A DNA stretch of 12,458 bases, taken from assembly GCA_964385715.1 (NCBI GenBank), contig CAYLRE010000133.1, forward strand, positions 1-12,458, given 5' to 3'. Source of the DNA: MB-PLM-2 sp964385715 (GTDB lineage: Bacteria; Planctomycetota; Planctomycetia; Pirellulales; UBA7805). Positions 6,432-12,458 of this stretch are shown here, one piece after another. The translations under genes and the position numbers were made by a program. The stretch's first letter is position 1. Every line of letters starts with the position of its first letter. The notes beneath the pieces were generated by a model. It was not told where the DNA came from and searched no databases. It was given only the letters and a program-made list of their open reading frames with translations.

Positions 6432-7790
6432 ATGGGAATTTGGGCGATGGGCGACAACGAACATCTTAAGATCATCTACGGAGTCTTTGCGGTCGCCATC
6501 GCGCTCGGCATTCGCGTGATCGCCCAAGAGACGGTCAACGCCTGGTACAATAAAAACACTTGGAACGTACACCTAGGACGCCGATGGCTACATCGCTCGT
6601 TCTATTGGTCCAAAGCTGCTCTGGACTCCCTTTCAAGGCGTTGGCGAATATTATCATGGGATGTACCGCGAGGACTACTCCTCCTCGCCCCCATCCTTTT
6701 GTACCTCTTGTGCCTATCGTTTCCTAGATTGCCGATCTGGCCCTCACTACTCACGGACGGAGAATGGCCGTCGATACTCGTGATTTCCCCCACGACAACG
6801 ATTTGGCTTTGGTTGTTTGCCTTTTTCATCATAGCTGTTCTGTATAAGTGGCCGTCATGGACCAACCGTGCGTTTCGTTTCGAACCGACAGTCGCGCGCA
6901 ACCTACAACGATTGTCCTGGTTGATCCCGAGATTCGTTCGCCGACCCAAGTGGCTCATATCCGCGGTCCTGGGATTCGTCGTCTTGCTCGTTTGCGTTCG
7001 TATGTCATTTGCCGTAAAGGCACTCGCACTATGGCTCTCATGCCAACCAAAGAGCAGCCCAGCGGCTGGTGATGTTACTACGGCTCAGTGGCTGATGTGG
7101 ACTCTAGTACCTTGGTTGCTTCTAACCGCGTTAGCGATGTACTCGCTGTGTGGAGCCGTCGCGCAGGTCATCAAGACGCGGGGCGAGCGGGGCGGTACAG
7201 AAGAGGTAATAGGGATCGATGCACTGCCTGGGGTGTTCCTCGCATTCTCTGTTTTACTTGCCGTAAATGCTGGATACTTGACCTTTATTCACCCTGGGGA
7301 GTTACTCGCCGCACCGGTCAGCGAGCGCATAACGGCGCACCATCTCTTCGCGCTGAATGATCGAACACCTGCTGATTCAACTGATAAGAAAAAGCCCTGC
7401 AACAAGAAAGGGCCTCCAGAAAGCACCGAGTCAGTAGTCCCCAATCGCAGATCCGATGATTGTGCTTCGCTTGATAAGCAGACGGTTATCGAAGCATGGG
7501 ACCTATGGATCAAAAACAACTTCAGATGTGCACTCTTAAGTCTGTTCGCGTTTCTCCTGATGTACGTCCGTGGCGTTCTCTATCAGTGGTGCCGACGAAC
7601 CGTCCTCCGCATCGGCAAGCTTGCCGGTAGGGGAAATCGCCTTTTCCTTACCGTGCGCAGACTCGGCCTTTTTGACACCGAACTATATGCAGGTCTTGCT
7701 CTAGCATTCGCACTGACCCTCATCTTGGCCAACAGTTTGATCGACCTCTATTTTACCGCTGACATGTACGCCAGCGCATTGGCCCAGTAG
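6432..7790 (+). CDS. Polytopic membrane protein of unknown family
   Basis: I do not recognise this 452-residue protein. It has about eight hydrophobic segments, at roughly 12-30, 80-97, 117-138, 173-191, 221-241, 262-281, 364-381 and 417-438. Basic stretches sit next to several of them (HLGRRWLHRS, RRWR, RFVRRPKW, RGVLYQWCRRTVLRIGK), as expected for cytoplasmic loops. Between segments six and seven is a hydrophilic loop of about 80 residues, Lys/Pro/Ser/Asp-rich (DSTDKKKPCNKKGPPESTES). Trp is frequent. There is no ABC, kinase, peptidase or glycosyltransferase motif that I can see. It stands alone: upstream is a long non-coding gap, downstream a convergent gene 83 bp away. The start is uncertain: ATG at 6432, ATG at 6447 and TTG at 6420 share the frame and none has a strong ribosome site; all keep the first membrane segment. 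By eye its codon use is less GC-biased than that of the flanking secreted-protein genes. Confidence 0.72.
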   Translation: MGIWAMGDNEHLKIIYGVFAVAIALGIRVIAQETVNAWYNKNTWNVHLGRRWLHRSFYWSKAALDSLSRRWRILSWDVPRGLLLLAPILLYLLCLSFPRLPIWPSLLTDGEWPSILVISPTTTIWLWLFAFFIIAVLYKWPSWTNRAFRFEPTVARNLQRLSWLIPRFVRRPKWLISAVLGFVVLLVCVRMSFAVKALALWLSCQPKSSPAAGDVTTAQWLMWTLVPWLLLTALAMYSLCGAVAQVIKTRGERGGTEEVIGIDALPGVFLAFSVLLAVNAGYLTFIHPGELLAAPVSERITAHHLFALNDRTPADSTDKKKPCNKKGPPESTESVVPNRRSDDCASLDKQTVIEAWDLWIKNNFRCALLSLFAFLLMYVRGVLYQWCRRTVLRIGKLAGRGNRLFLTVRRLGLFDTELYAGLALAFALTLILANSLIDLYFTADMYASALAQ

Positions 7791-7873
7791 CCTTCATCGC
7801 GCAGCCGTAGCGCTGATGAGCACTGCAAAGCGATGCACAAAGCGGAACGAAACCGCAGATATTCGCCTAGCCT

Positions 7874-9472
7874 CTACCAACTATCCGTACGGAACGGGCT
7901 GGCGGGCAGACCATCGCGGTTGTAAAGATTCGCACCCTCCGGGTTTGCCGAATGGGCATAGCGAACCGCCACCGGGCGATCGACTTGCGGACTGCTCACG
8001 ACAACGGTGTCGCCTTCGATCTTGGCATCGGCCCAGACCCAGCGCTGGTCCGCACCGGCGATGGCGAAGCGTGCCAGCTTGCCGCCGGCAACTTCTTTGG
8101 CTGGCTCGAAACCTTCTTTCGCACCAACCATCAAACCGCTGCCGACATTGTCAAACGCGATGCGGATCTTGTCGCCTTCGATTGTGAGGCCCTTGAAGAG
8201 CGGACCACTGGGGACGATGTCGCGACCGTAATCCTTGGCCAGCGCCCATTGCGCCAACCGGCTACCGACGTCACGCTTGTTCTTGGGGTGGATGTCGCCC
8301 GCCTCGCCGATGTCGATGATCACGGCCATCCCGGAGTTTGACGCATCGAGGGCTCGCCGCTGGGCGTCACGGATGCGGGCGTAGCCGTCGTTACCCTCGG
8401 GCTTCTTGTGATCCTTCGTGAAGTTAGCCAGCTGCACCCAGTAGAAGGGGAACTCGCCCTGGCCCCAGGCCTTTCGCCAGCCGTTCACGAGCGCGTGCTT
8501 CTTTTCGTAATACGTCTGATCCTCGGTCCCATTCGACTCGCCCTGATACCAAATCGCACCACGGATACCGTACGGCACCAGCGGGCTGACCATGCCGCGA
8601 TACAACCGGGCCGGGTCTTGGTGGCTGTAGCCAAGGTTCGGACGAGCAGGGAAGGGGGGCGGGTACTTGCCGGCGGCCACGGCAGCCTGCGCGACGTCCG
8701 CCCACTTTTTCGTGGCGGCAATCAACTCACCGTAGGTTCGCTTGCCCGCCTGGGTCGTGGGATCGGCCTTTTCAATCTTGTTGATGATCGCTGGGGCGAA
8801 TTCCGCGTGTCCGATGCTACGGAAACCGTCGACCGTGGTCCATGGTTCAATTCGCGTGCCACCCCATGAGGTGTTAATGAGTCCGATTGGCACATGCAGG
8901 TCGAAGTGCAGACGCTTGGCGAAGTGATAACCGACGGCCGTGTAGTCGAGCACCGTGCCGGGCGAACAAACCGTCCAGCTGCTCTTCACGTTATCCTGCG
9001 GAACATCGGCCGGGCGATGCGGCACTTTGAAGTGACGGATCAGCGGGTGCTTGGCCGCGGCCTGAACTTCCTTCGGCGTGGCGCTGTAACGCACGGTCCA
9101 TTCCATATTCGACTGGCCGCTGCAAACCCACACTTCGCCAACAACGACGTTGCCAAACTTCACGGTGTTATTGCCGCGAACGACGAGATCGGCCGAGCGA
9201 TCGTTGGCGTCCATCTTGTCGAGATCGACGCGCCACTTACCGGCCTCGTTCGCGGTCGTCTTCTTGCTTTGTCCAGCGAACTCAACGGTGACTTCTTCAC
9301 CCGCATCGGCCCACCCCCAAACGGGAACCGGCTGATCGCGTTGAAGAACCATGTTGTCACTGAAGACGTTCGGCAAACGGACGTCGGCCGAGGCGCGCGT
9401 GACCGCCGTGAACGTGAGAGAGACGAGACCGAGAAGGCAAAGCACGCCGCGCAGGCAGTTGGCCGTTTTCAT
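7874..9472 (-). CDS. Secreted sialate O-acetylesterase (SGNH/SASA family)
   Basis: The 532-residue protein has a signal peptide (hydrophobic core about 8-24, cleavage likely after ASA, 27-29), an N-terminal beta domain (RLPNVFSDNMVLQRDQPVPVWGWA, about 32-112, the usual opening of this family), and an SGNH hydrolase domain. Visible catalytic signatures are GQSNMEW (Ser121 nucleophile), the INTSWGGTRIEPW oxyanion block (199-211), WYQGESN (308-314) and DIHPKNK (Asp393, His395). These match family SASA enzymes, which remove O-acetyl esters from sialic acids or, in related members, from plant or algal polysaccharides. Length is normal for the family. The actual substrate is not shown; in a planctomycete an acetylated polysaccharide is as likely as sialic acid. 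The ATG is preceded by AAAGGA at about 10 bases. It is convergent with the orphan membrane gene and divergent from the LamG/DMFase-like gene, so joint control from the 371 bp gap is possible. Confidence 0.93.
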   Translation of the reverse strand: MKTANCLRGVLCLLGLVSLTFTAVTRASADVRLPNVFSDNMVLQRDQPVPVWGWADAGEEVTVEFAGQSKKTTANEAGKWRVDLDKMDANDRSADLVVRGNNTVKFGNVVVGEVWVCSGQSNMEWTVRYSATPKEVQAAAKHPLIRHFKVPHRPADVPQDNVKSSWTVCSPGTVLDYTAVGYHFAKRLHFDLHVPIGLINTSWGGTRIEPWTTVDGFRSIGHAEFAPAIINKIEKADPTTQAGKRTYGELIAATKKWADVAQAAVAAGKYPPPFPARPNLGYSHQDPARLYRGMVSPLVPYGIRGAIWYQGESNGTEDQTYYEKKHALVNGWRKAWGQGEFPFYWVQLANFTKDHKKPEGNDGYARIRDAQRRALDASNSGMAVIIDIGEAGDIHPKNKRDVGSRLAQWALAKDYGRDIVPSGPLFKGLTIEGDKIRIAFDNVGSGLMVGAKEGFEPAKEVAGGKLARFAIAGADQRWVWADAKIEGDTVVVSSPQVDRPVAVRYAHSANPEGANLYNRDGLPASPFRTDSW

Positions 9473-9630
9473 CGCGAGAAAATCCTTTCGCTACATCAAA
9501 GCTGTCATTCAAAGTCGGATGGCAAGATCGCGGTCACCGTGGCGGACGTTTTCGTCGCCAGAGAGTACTGCAAAACCCTGTGTCGGCCGCACAAAAAGGT
9601 AGACGGCTGGAGGCGAGACCGCAGACTAAG

Positions 9631-9659
9631 AGTATAGGTCGTGCGAGGCGGAAATCCAA
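9631..9659 (-). promoter_or_regulatory. Candidate promoter for the sialate O-acetylesterase
   Basis: On the minus strand TTGGAT (9659-9654) and TATACT (9636-9631) are separated by 17 bases. The -10 box matches five of six consensus positions and the -35 box three. Transcription would start near 9624, leaving a leader of about 150 bases before the ATG at 9472. Confidence 0.42.
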
Positions 9660-9702
9660 ATCGCCCCGCTGCCGCACAATACCGCTCACCAGGCCGCTTC
9701 TT

Positions 9703-9746
9703 TCCCTGCATGAATGGCCACGACTCCCTGCATGAATGGCCACGAC
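9703..9746. repeat. Exact 22 bp tandem direct repeat in the divergent promoter region
   Basis: Positions 9703-9724 and 9725-9746 are identical 22-base units lying head to tail without a spacer (each begins TCCCTGCATG and ends GGCCACGAC). The unit contains TGCA and TGGCCA self-complementary cores. The period is about two turns of DNA, so copies would face the same side of the helix, and the pair ends 17 bases before a candidate -35 box of the downstream gene. Confidence 0.9.
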
Positions 9747-9763
9747 AGAGCCGCGTACGCTGC

Positions 9764-9792
9764 TTTACAACCCTCCGGCGATGCCGGAGAAT
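9764..9792 (+). promoter_or_regulatory. Candidate promoter for the LamG/DMFase-like gene
   Basis: TTTACA (9764-9769, five of six matches to TTGACA) and GAGAAT (9787-9792, four of six to TATAAT) are separated by 17 bases. Transcription would start near 9799, about 45 bases before the ATG at 9844. The spacer and first bases of the -10 box are occupied by the dyad at 9773-9789. Confidence 0.38.
9773..9789. repeat. Perfect inverted repeat CTCCGGC-GAT-GCCGGAG
   Basis: Seven bases on each side are exact complements with a 3-base centre. As DNA it is a dyad lying inside the spacer of a candidate promoter and could be an operator. As RNA, if transcription starts further upstream, it would be a short strong hairpin. 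No T-run follows, so it is not a standard terminator. Confidence 0.8.
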
Positions 9793-9843
9793 GTGGTGCG
9801 AAGAACTTGCAAACGACACCAACTCACCAGGAGATCTGCCACT

Positions 9844-12243
9844 ATGTCTCGTGTCGACCGCCGTGATTTCATCAAGAAGACCACCGCCGCCGGAGCCGGA
9901 GCCGCTCTGCTCAGCGGGTTGCCGTGGTCCGACGAAGCGGCAGCCGCCTTCGCCGCCGAGATGGAAGCCAAACGTGGGCCGGGCAACAACGGAGCTATCC
10001 CGCCGCACCGCGTGCAGTTGCTCTACGGCATGCATGCCTACGCCGACAAGCTGAGCGTCGACCCGGGCGAGGAAATCAACTTCCACGCCAGCAGCACCGT
10101 GCCTTACAAGATGTCAGTCGCGCGGCTCGGCATCGGCGTCGATGATCCTTCCCACGACGAGGTGCTTCACAAGTTCGAGGAGAGCCCCGCGAAGCTGCAA
10201 CCGATCCACCCCGGTTCGTACGTGCATGTAGAAAACGGTCTCGACCCGAACAAGGAACTGAAAGAATTTACCGTCGAATGTTGGGTGCGTCCCTACCTGA
10301 GCGAATCGTCCAGCTGCATTGCCACGCAGTTCGACCTGCCGCACGATTGCGGTTTCGCGTTGTTCCTCAACCCGAGCTACCGCGTCTCGTTCTATCTGGG
10401 ACATGGCGGGCACTTCGAGCAGAAGAGCCTGCACTCGACCGCGGAAAACGTACTCAAGCGAAAGACCTGGCACCACGTGGTCGGTCGCTGGGACGGCAAA
10501 GAGAAATCGATCTGGGTCGACGGCAAGAAGATCGCCGGCTGGTCGTTCCTAGGTCCGCTCAAGCCGGGCAAGTCGCCGCTGCGTCTCGGCGCCCGTGGCG
10601 ACTACGGCGAAGCATTCCGCCTGCTCGACGGCGATATCGCCATGCCGGTCATCTACGGCCGCTCCTTGAGCGAAGAAGAAATCAAACAACGTCACGCTGA
10701 ACAGGGCCACAAGGTCGGGCAAGGCGATGACGTGCTGGCCTGCTGGCCGCTCGACGAAGAGCGAGGCTGCCAGCTGGCCGACGTCAGCGGGCACAAGCAC
10801 CACGGCCGCATCATCAACAACGGAACCTGGCAGATTGGCGGACCATCGTTCGACGCCTCTTCCGTGCCCCGTTGGGGTGATTACGATCCGGCCAAGGACG
10901 AAACCCGCGGGCATAGTCTTCGCTTCGCCTCGGACGATCTTTACGACTGCCGCTGGGAGCCGAACCATACGTTCCGCATTCCGGAAAACGCCCGCAGCGG
11001 TTTCTATGTCGCCCGCTACGAGTACGAACTCAACGGCAGCGAGCGGATTTATCACGATCTGTTCTTCGTGCGACCCAAGAAGAACGTCAAGAAGAAGCCG
11101 CAGGTTTGCCTGCTAGCCGCGACGAACACCTATCGGGCGTACGACTATCGTCCCTTCTGCGAAGTGCCGCCCGGCCTGAAATGGAACGACTACGGCACCA
11201 ACAACAGCCCCGGCGACCCGCCAGCCTACAGCTTCTATAACGGGCACCGCGCAGGCCACGTCACGTATCGCCTGGGCCTGCGGATGCCGGCCCCCAATAG
11301 CGGGCCGTACTGCAACTCGATGTCGCACGGCACCGAGCACAACTACAGCCACCTGACGCGGGCCGACCGGCTAACTGAAGTCTGGCTGGCCAAGACCGGC
11401 TACGACTACGACGTGATCACCGACCTCGACCTGCACCAAGACCCTGACATTCTCGACGGCTACAAGGTGTTCATCATCAACGGTCACAGCGAGTACTGGT
11501 CGATCGAAATGCGAGACGCGGTCATCAAGTATATGGAACAGAACGACGGCAAGCTGATCGTGATGTCGGGCAACACGATGTTCTGGCGAGTCTCGTTCGA
11601 CCCGAACTACGAGACGATCGAATGCCGCAAGATCGACGCCCCGGGAAATCCGATCAGCGCCGAGATGCGCGGCGAGTCGTACCACAGCGATGACGGCAAG
11701 CAGGGCGGGCTGATGCGTGACTGCGGTTACCCGGCCTGGCCCGTGCTGGGGCTGGAATGCCTTGGCTGGGACGGCGAGGTGGAGAGCATCGGTCCGTTCG
11801 TGGCCGAGAACACCGACCACTTCCTCTACAACGAACCGGAAAAGACCGGTCTCAAAGAGGGCGAACGCTTCGGGCAAAACCCCGACGGCGGTTACCCGAT
11901 GGCCGGCGGACACGAATTCGACGTGCGGCCCTCGACGCTAATTCGCCTGCAGAAGGGTCCAAAGCCGGAGAACGCCCCTGAGATCTTTGAACCGGAAGGG
12001 TTCGACTATCTCGGCTACAGCATTCACGACTGGAAGACGGCCTACATCATCGATTACTACGCCCGCCAGGTTGGCCACGACGGCACGCTGGGCGGCGAGA
12101 TGGTGCTCTGGAATCGCCCTGACGGCGGCCAGGTGTTCCACGCTGGCGTGATCGCCGGCGGCTGGGTGCTCGAAGTCGATCCGAAATTCCAAACGATGAT
12201 GCGCAACGTGATGCACCACTTTGGGGTGGAGCGGAAGGGTTAG
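9844..12243 (+). CDS. Tat-exported LamG and N,N-dimethylformamidase-like protein
   Basis: The 799-residue protein opens with a twin-arginine signal (DRRDFIKKTTAAGAGAALL, cleavage likely after AFA, residue 37). Residues about 55-115 look like a beta-sandwich domain, about 120-290 is a LamG/concanavalin-like domain (FTVECWVRP ... WHHVVGRWDGKEKSIWVDGK ... LRLGARGD), and about 345-795 matches the catalytic region of the N,N-dimethylformamidase large subunit (CLLAATNTYRAYDYRP, INGHSEYWS, MSGNTMFWRVSF). DMFase is an iron amidohydrolase; as I recall its iron is held by two Tyr and one Glu, for which Tyr430/433/435, Tyr462/465 and Glu550 are candidates here. Length is close to the known large subunit (about 760) plus a leader. 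No small-subunit gene is visible. The ATG at 9844 is chosen for AGGAG 9 bases upstream and the Tat motif. The true substrate is unknown; a periplasmic amide or formamide hydrolase is inferred. Confidence 0.86.
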   Translation: MSRVDRRDFIKKTTAAGAGAALLSGLPWSDEAAAAFAAEMEAKRGPGNNGAIPPHRVQLLYGMHAYADKLSVDPGEEINFHASSTVPYKMSVARLGIGVDDPSHDEVLHKFEESPAKLQPIHPGSYVHVENGLDPNKELKEFTVECWVRPYLSESSSCIATQFDLPHDCGFALFLNPSYRVSFYLGHGGHFEQKSLHSTAENVLKRKTWHHVVGRWDGKEKSIWVDGKKIAGWSFLGPLKPGKSPLRLGARGDYGEAFRLLDGDIAMPVIYGRSLSEEEIKQRHAEQGHKVGQGDDVLACWPLDEERGCQLADVSGHKHHGRIINNGTWQIGGPSFDASSVPRWGDYDPAKDETRGHSLRFASDDLYDCRWEPNHTFRIPENARSGFYVARYEYELNGSERIYHDLFFVRPKKNVKKKPQVCLLAATNTYRAYDYRPFCEVPPGLKWNDYGTNNSPGDPPAYSFYNGHRAGHVTYRLGLRMPAPNSGPYCNSMSHGTEHNYSHLTRADRLTEVWLAKTGYDYDVITDLDLHQDPDILDGYKVFIINGHSEYWSIEMRDAVIKYMEQNDGKLIVMSGNTMFWRVSFDPNYETIECRKIDAPGNPISAEMRGESYHSDDGKQGGLMRDCGYPAWPVLGLECLGWDGEVESIGPFVAENTDHFLYNEPEKTGLKEGERFGQNPDGGYPMAGGHEFDVRPSTLIRLQKGPKPENAPEIFEPEGFDYLGYSIHDWKTAYIIDYYARQVGHDGTLGGEMVLWNRPDGGQVFHAGVIAGGWVLEVDPKFQTMMRNVMHHFGVERKG

Positions 12244-12458
12244 ACATCTTCGGCGGCGACTTCAATACGGTGTCGGAAGGGCGCGATCACGTGCGAGCCG
12301 TGGCAGAAACGGTGTAGGGAGGGCGAGGCTCCTGCCGAGCCGCCGTAGCCCCGGAGTTGAGTTCGCCGCCCGGGTGCCACTGGTAGCTGGCTGCCAGTGC
12401 AGGCTGGCGAGGCGCGGTGCTTATCGTTAACTAATCCGAAGCGTGAGCGAGGGCAACT
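12244..12458. repeat. Non-coding end region with planctomycete-type intergenic repeat modules
   Basis: No credible gene is seen in the last 215 bp. Three modules stand out: a GGCGAGGCTCCTGCCGAGCC block (about 12322-12341), a GGTGCCACTGG ... CCAGTGC hairpin (about 12373-12400, stem CACTGG 12378-12383 with CCAGTG 12394-12399), and CCGAAGCGTGAGCGAGGG (12437-12454). I recall similar strings as frequent intergenic sequences in Pirellulales genomes, but none is repeated within this window, so repeat status rests on memory. Confidence 0.45.
12322..12344 (+). terminator. GC-rich hairpin downstream of the LamG/DMFase-like gene
   Basis: GGCTC (12327-12331) and GAGCC (12337-12341) are complementary around a 5-base loop, and flanking GGC (12322-12324) and GCC (12342-12344) can extend the stem across a small bulge. 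It starts about 80 bases after the stop. There is no T-run, so it may be an ordinary repeat rather than a terminator. Confidence 0.3.

Larger units (their letters stand above)
9473..9843. other. Divergent regulatory region between two exported-enzyme genes
   Basis: This 371 bp gap separates the start codons of the sialate O-acetylesterase (minus) and the LamG/DMFase-like protein (plus). It contains a candidate promoter for each strand, an exact 22 bp tandem duplication between them, and a 17 bp perfect dyad. I see no gene in it; an open extension of the plus gene back to 9736 lacks a ribosome site and would precede the Tat signal with 36 unrelated residues. Confidence 0.7.

Noticed and set aside
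7791..7873. Bidirectional terminator between the convergent genes
   Set aside because: Only 4-5 bp interrupted stems are present, such as GCGG/CCGC at 7842-7856, without T-runs.
8894..9637. A 247-codon plus-strand frame opposite the esterase
   Set aside because: It is antisense to the family-defining region of the sialate O-acetylesterase and shows no motif of its own.
9736..9843. N-terminal extension of the LamG/DMFase-like protein
   Set aside because: The Tat signal RRDFIKK and the AGGAG ribosome site place the start at 9844; the extension also runs through the tandem repeat and dyad.

Overview
The window looks like chromosomal DNA from a planctomycete, most likely a member of the Pirellulales. 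The grounds are: a three-copy version of a periplasmic repeat domain that I know mainly from planctomycetes (DELxIGxDxP ... YDVxDL ... DFDxLIE ... DTWEEAGG); a Tat-exported LamG plus N,N-dimethylformamidase-like protein; a secreted sialate O-acetylesterase; and, at the right edge, GC-rich intergenic modules of a type I recall as common in these genomes. This is a judgement from recognition only; no database search was made. There are seven protein-coding genes (one cut by the left edge) and no rRNA, tRNA, CRISPR array, transposase or phage gene that I can see.

Left part (1-1664, minus strand): an NfeD-like membrane protein followed by a flotillin (SPFH) gene, the classical membrane-microdomain pair, behind a good sigma-70-type promoter (TTGACA-N17-GATCAT). 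Centre-left (1665-5887, minus strand): a secreted 849-residue protein built from three copies of the planctomycete domain with a Gly/Arg/Phe-rich tail, preceded by an outer-membrane beta-barrel-like protein of the phenol-degradation MetA/'transporter' type that carries a striking Cys-rich then His-rich segment and Met-rich barrel strands. Each is flanked by a 400-550 bp non-coding stretch, so they are probably separate transcription units.

Centre-right (6432-7790, plus strand): an orphan polytopic membrane protein of about eight TM segments, without a family I recognise. Right part (7874-12243): two secreted proteins transcribed divergently from a 371 bp region, a sialate O-acetylesterase (minus) and the Tat-exported LamG/DMFase-like protein (plus). 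That shared region holds an exact 22 bp tandem duplication and a promoter-like element whose spacer contains a perfect dyad, and is the most suggestive regulatory architecture in the window. The final 215 bp are non-coding, with hairpins and repeat-like modules.

The window does not show one obvious multi-gene new system. It is mostly a set of envelope and secreted proteins. The most promising points for follow-up are the triplicated domain protein, the metal-ligand-rich barrel, the DMFase-like protein of unknown substrate and its regulatory region, and the orphan membrane protein.
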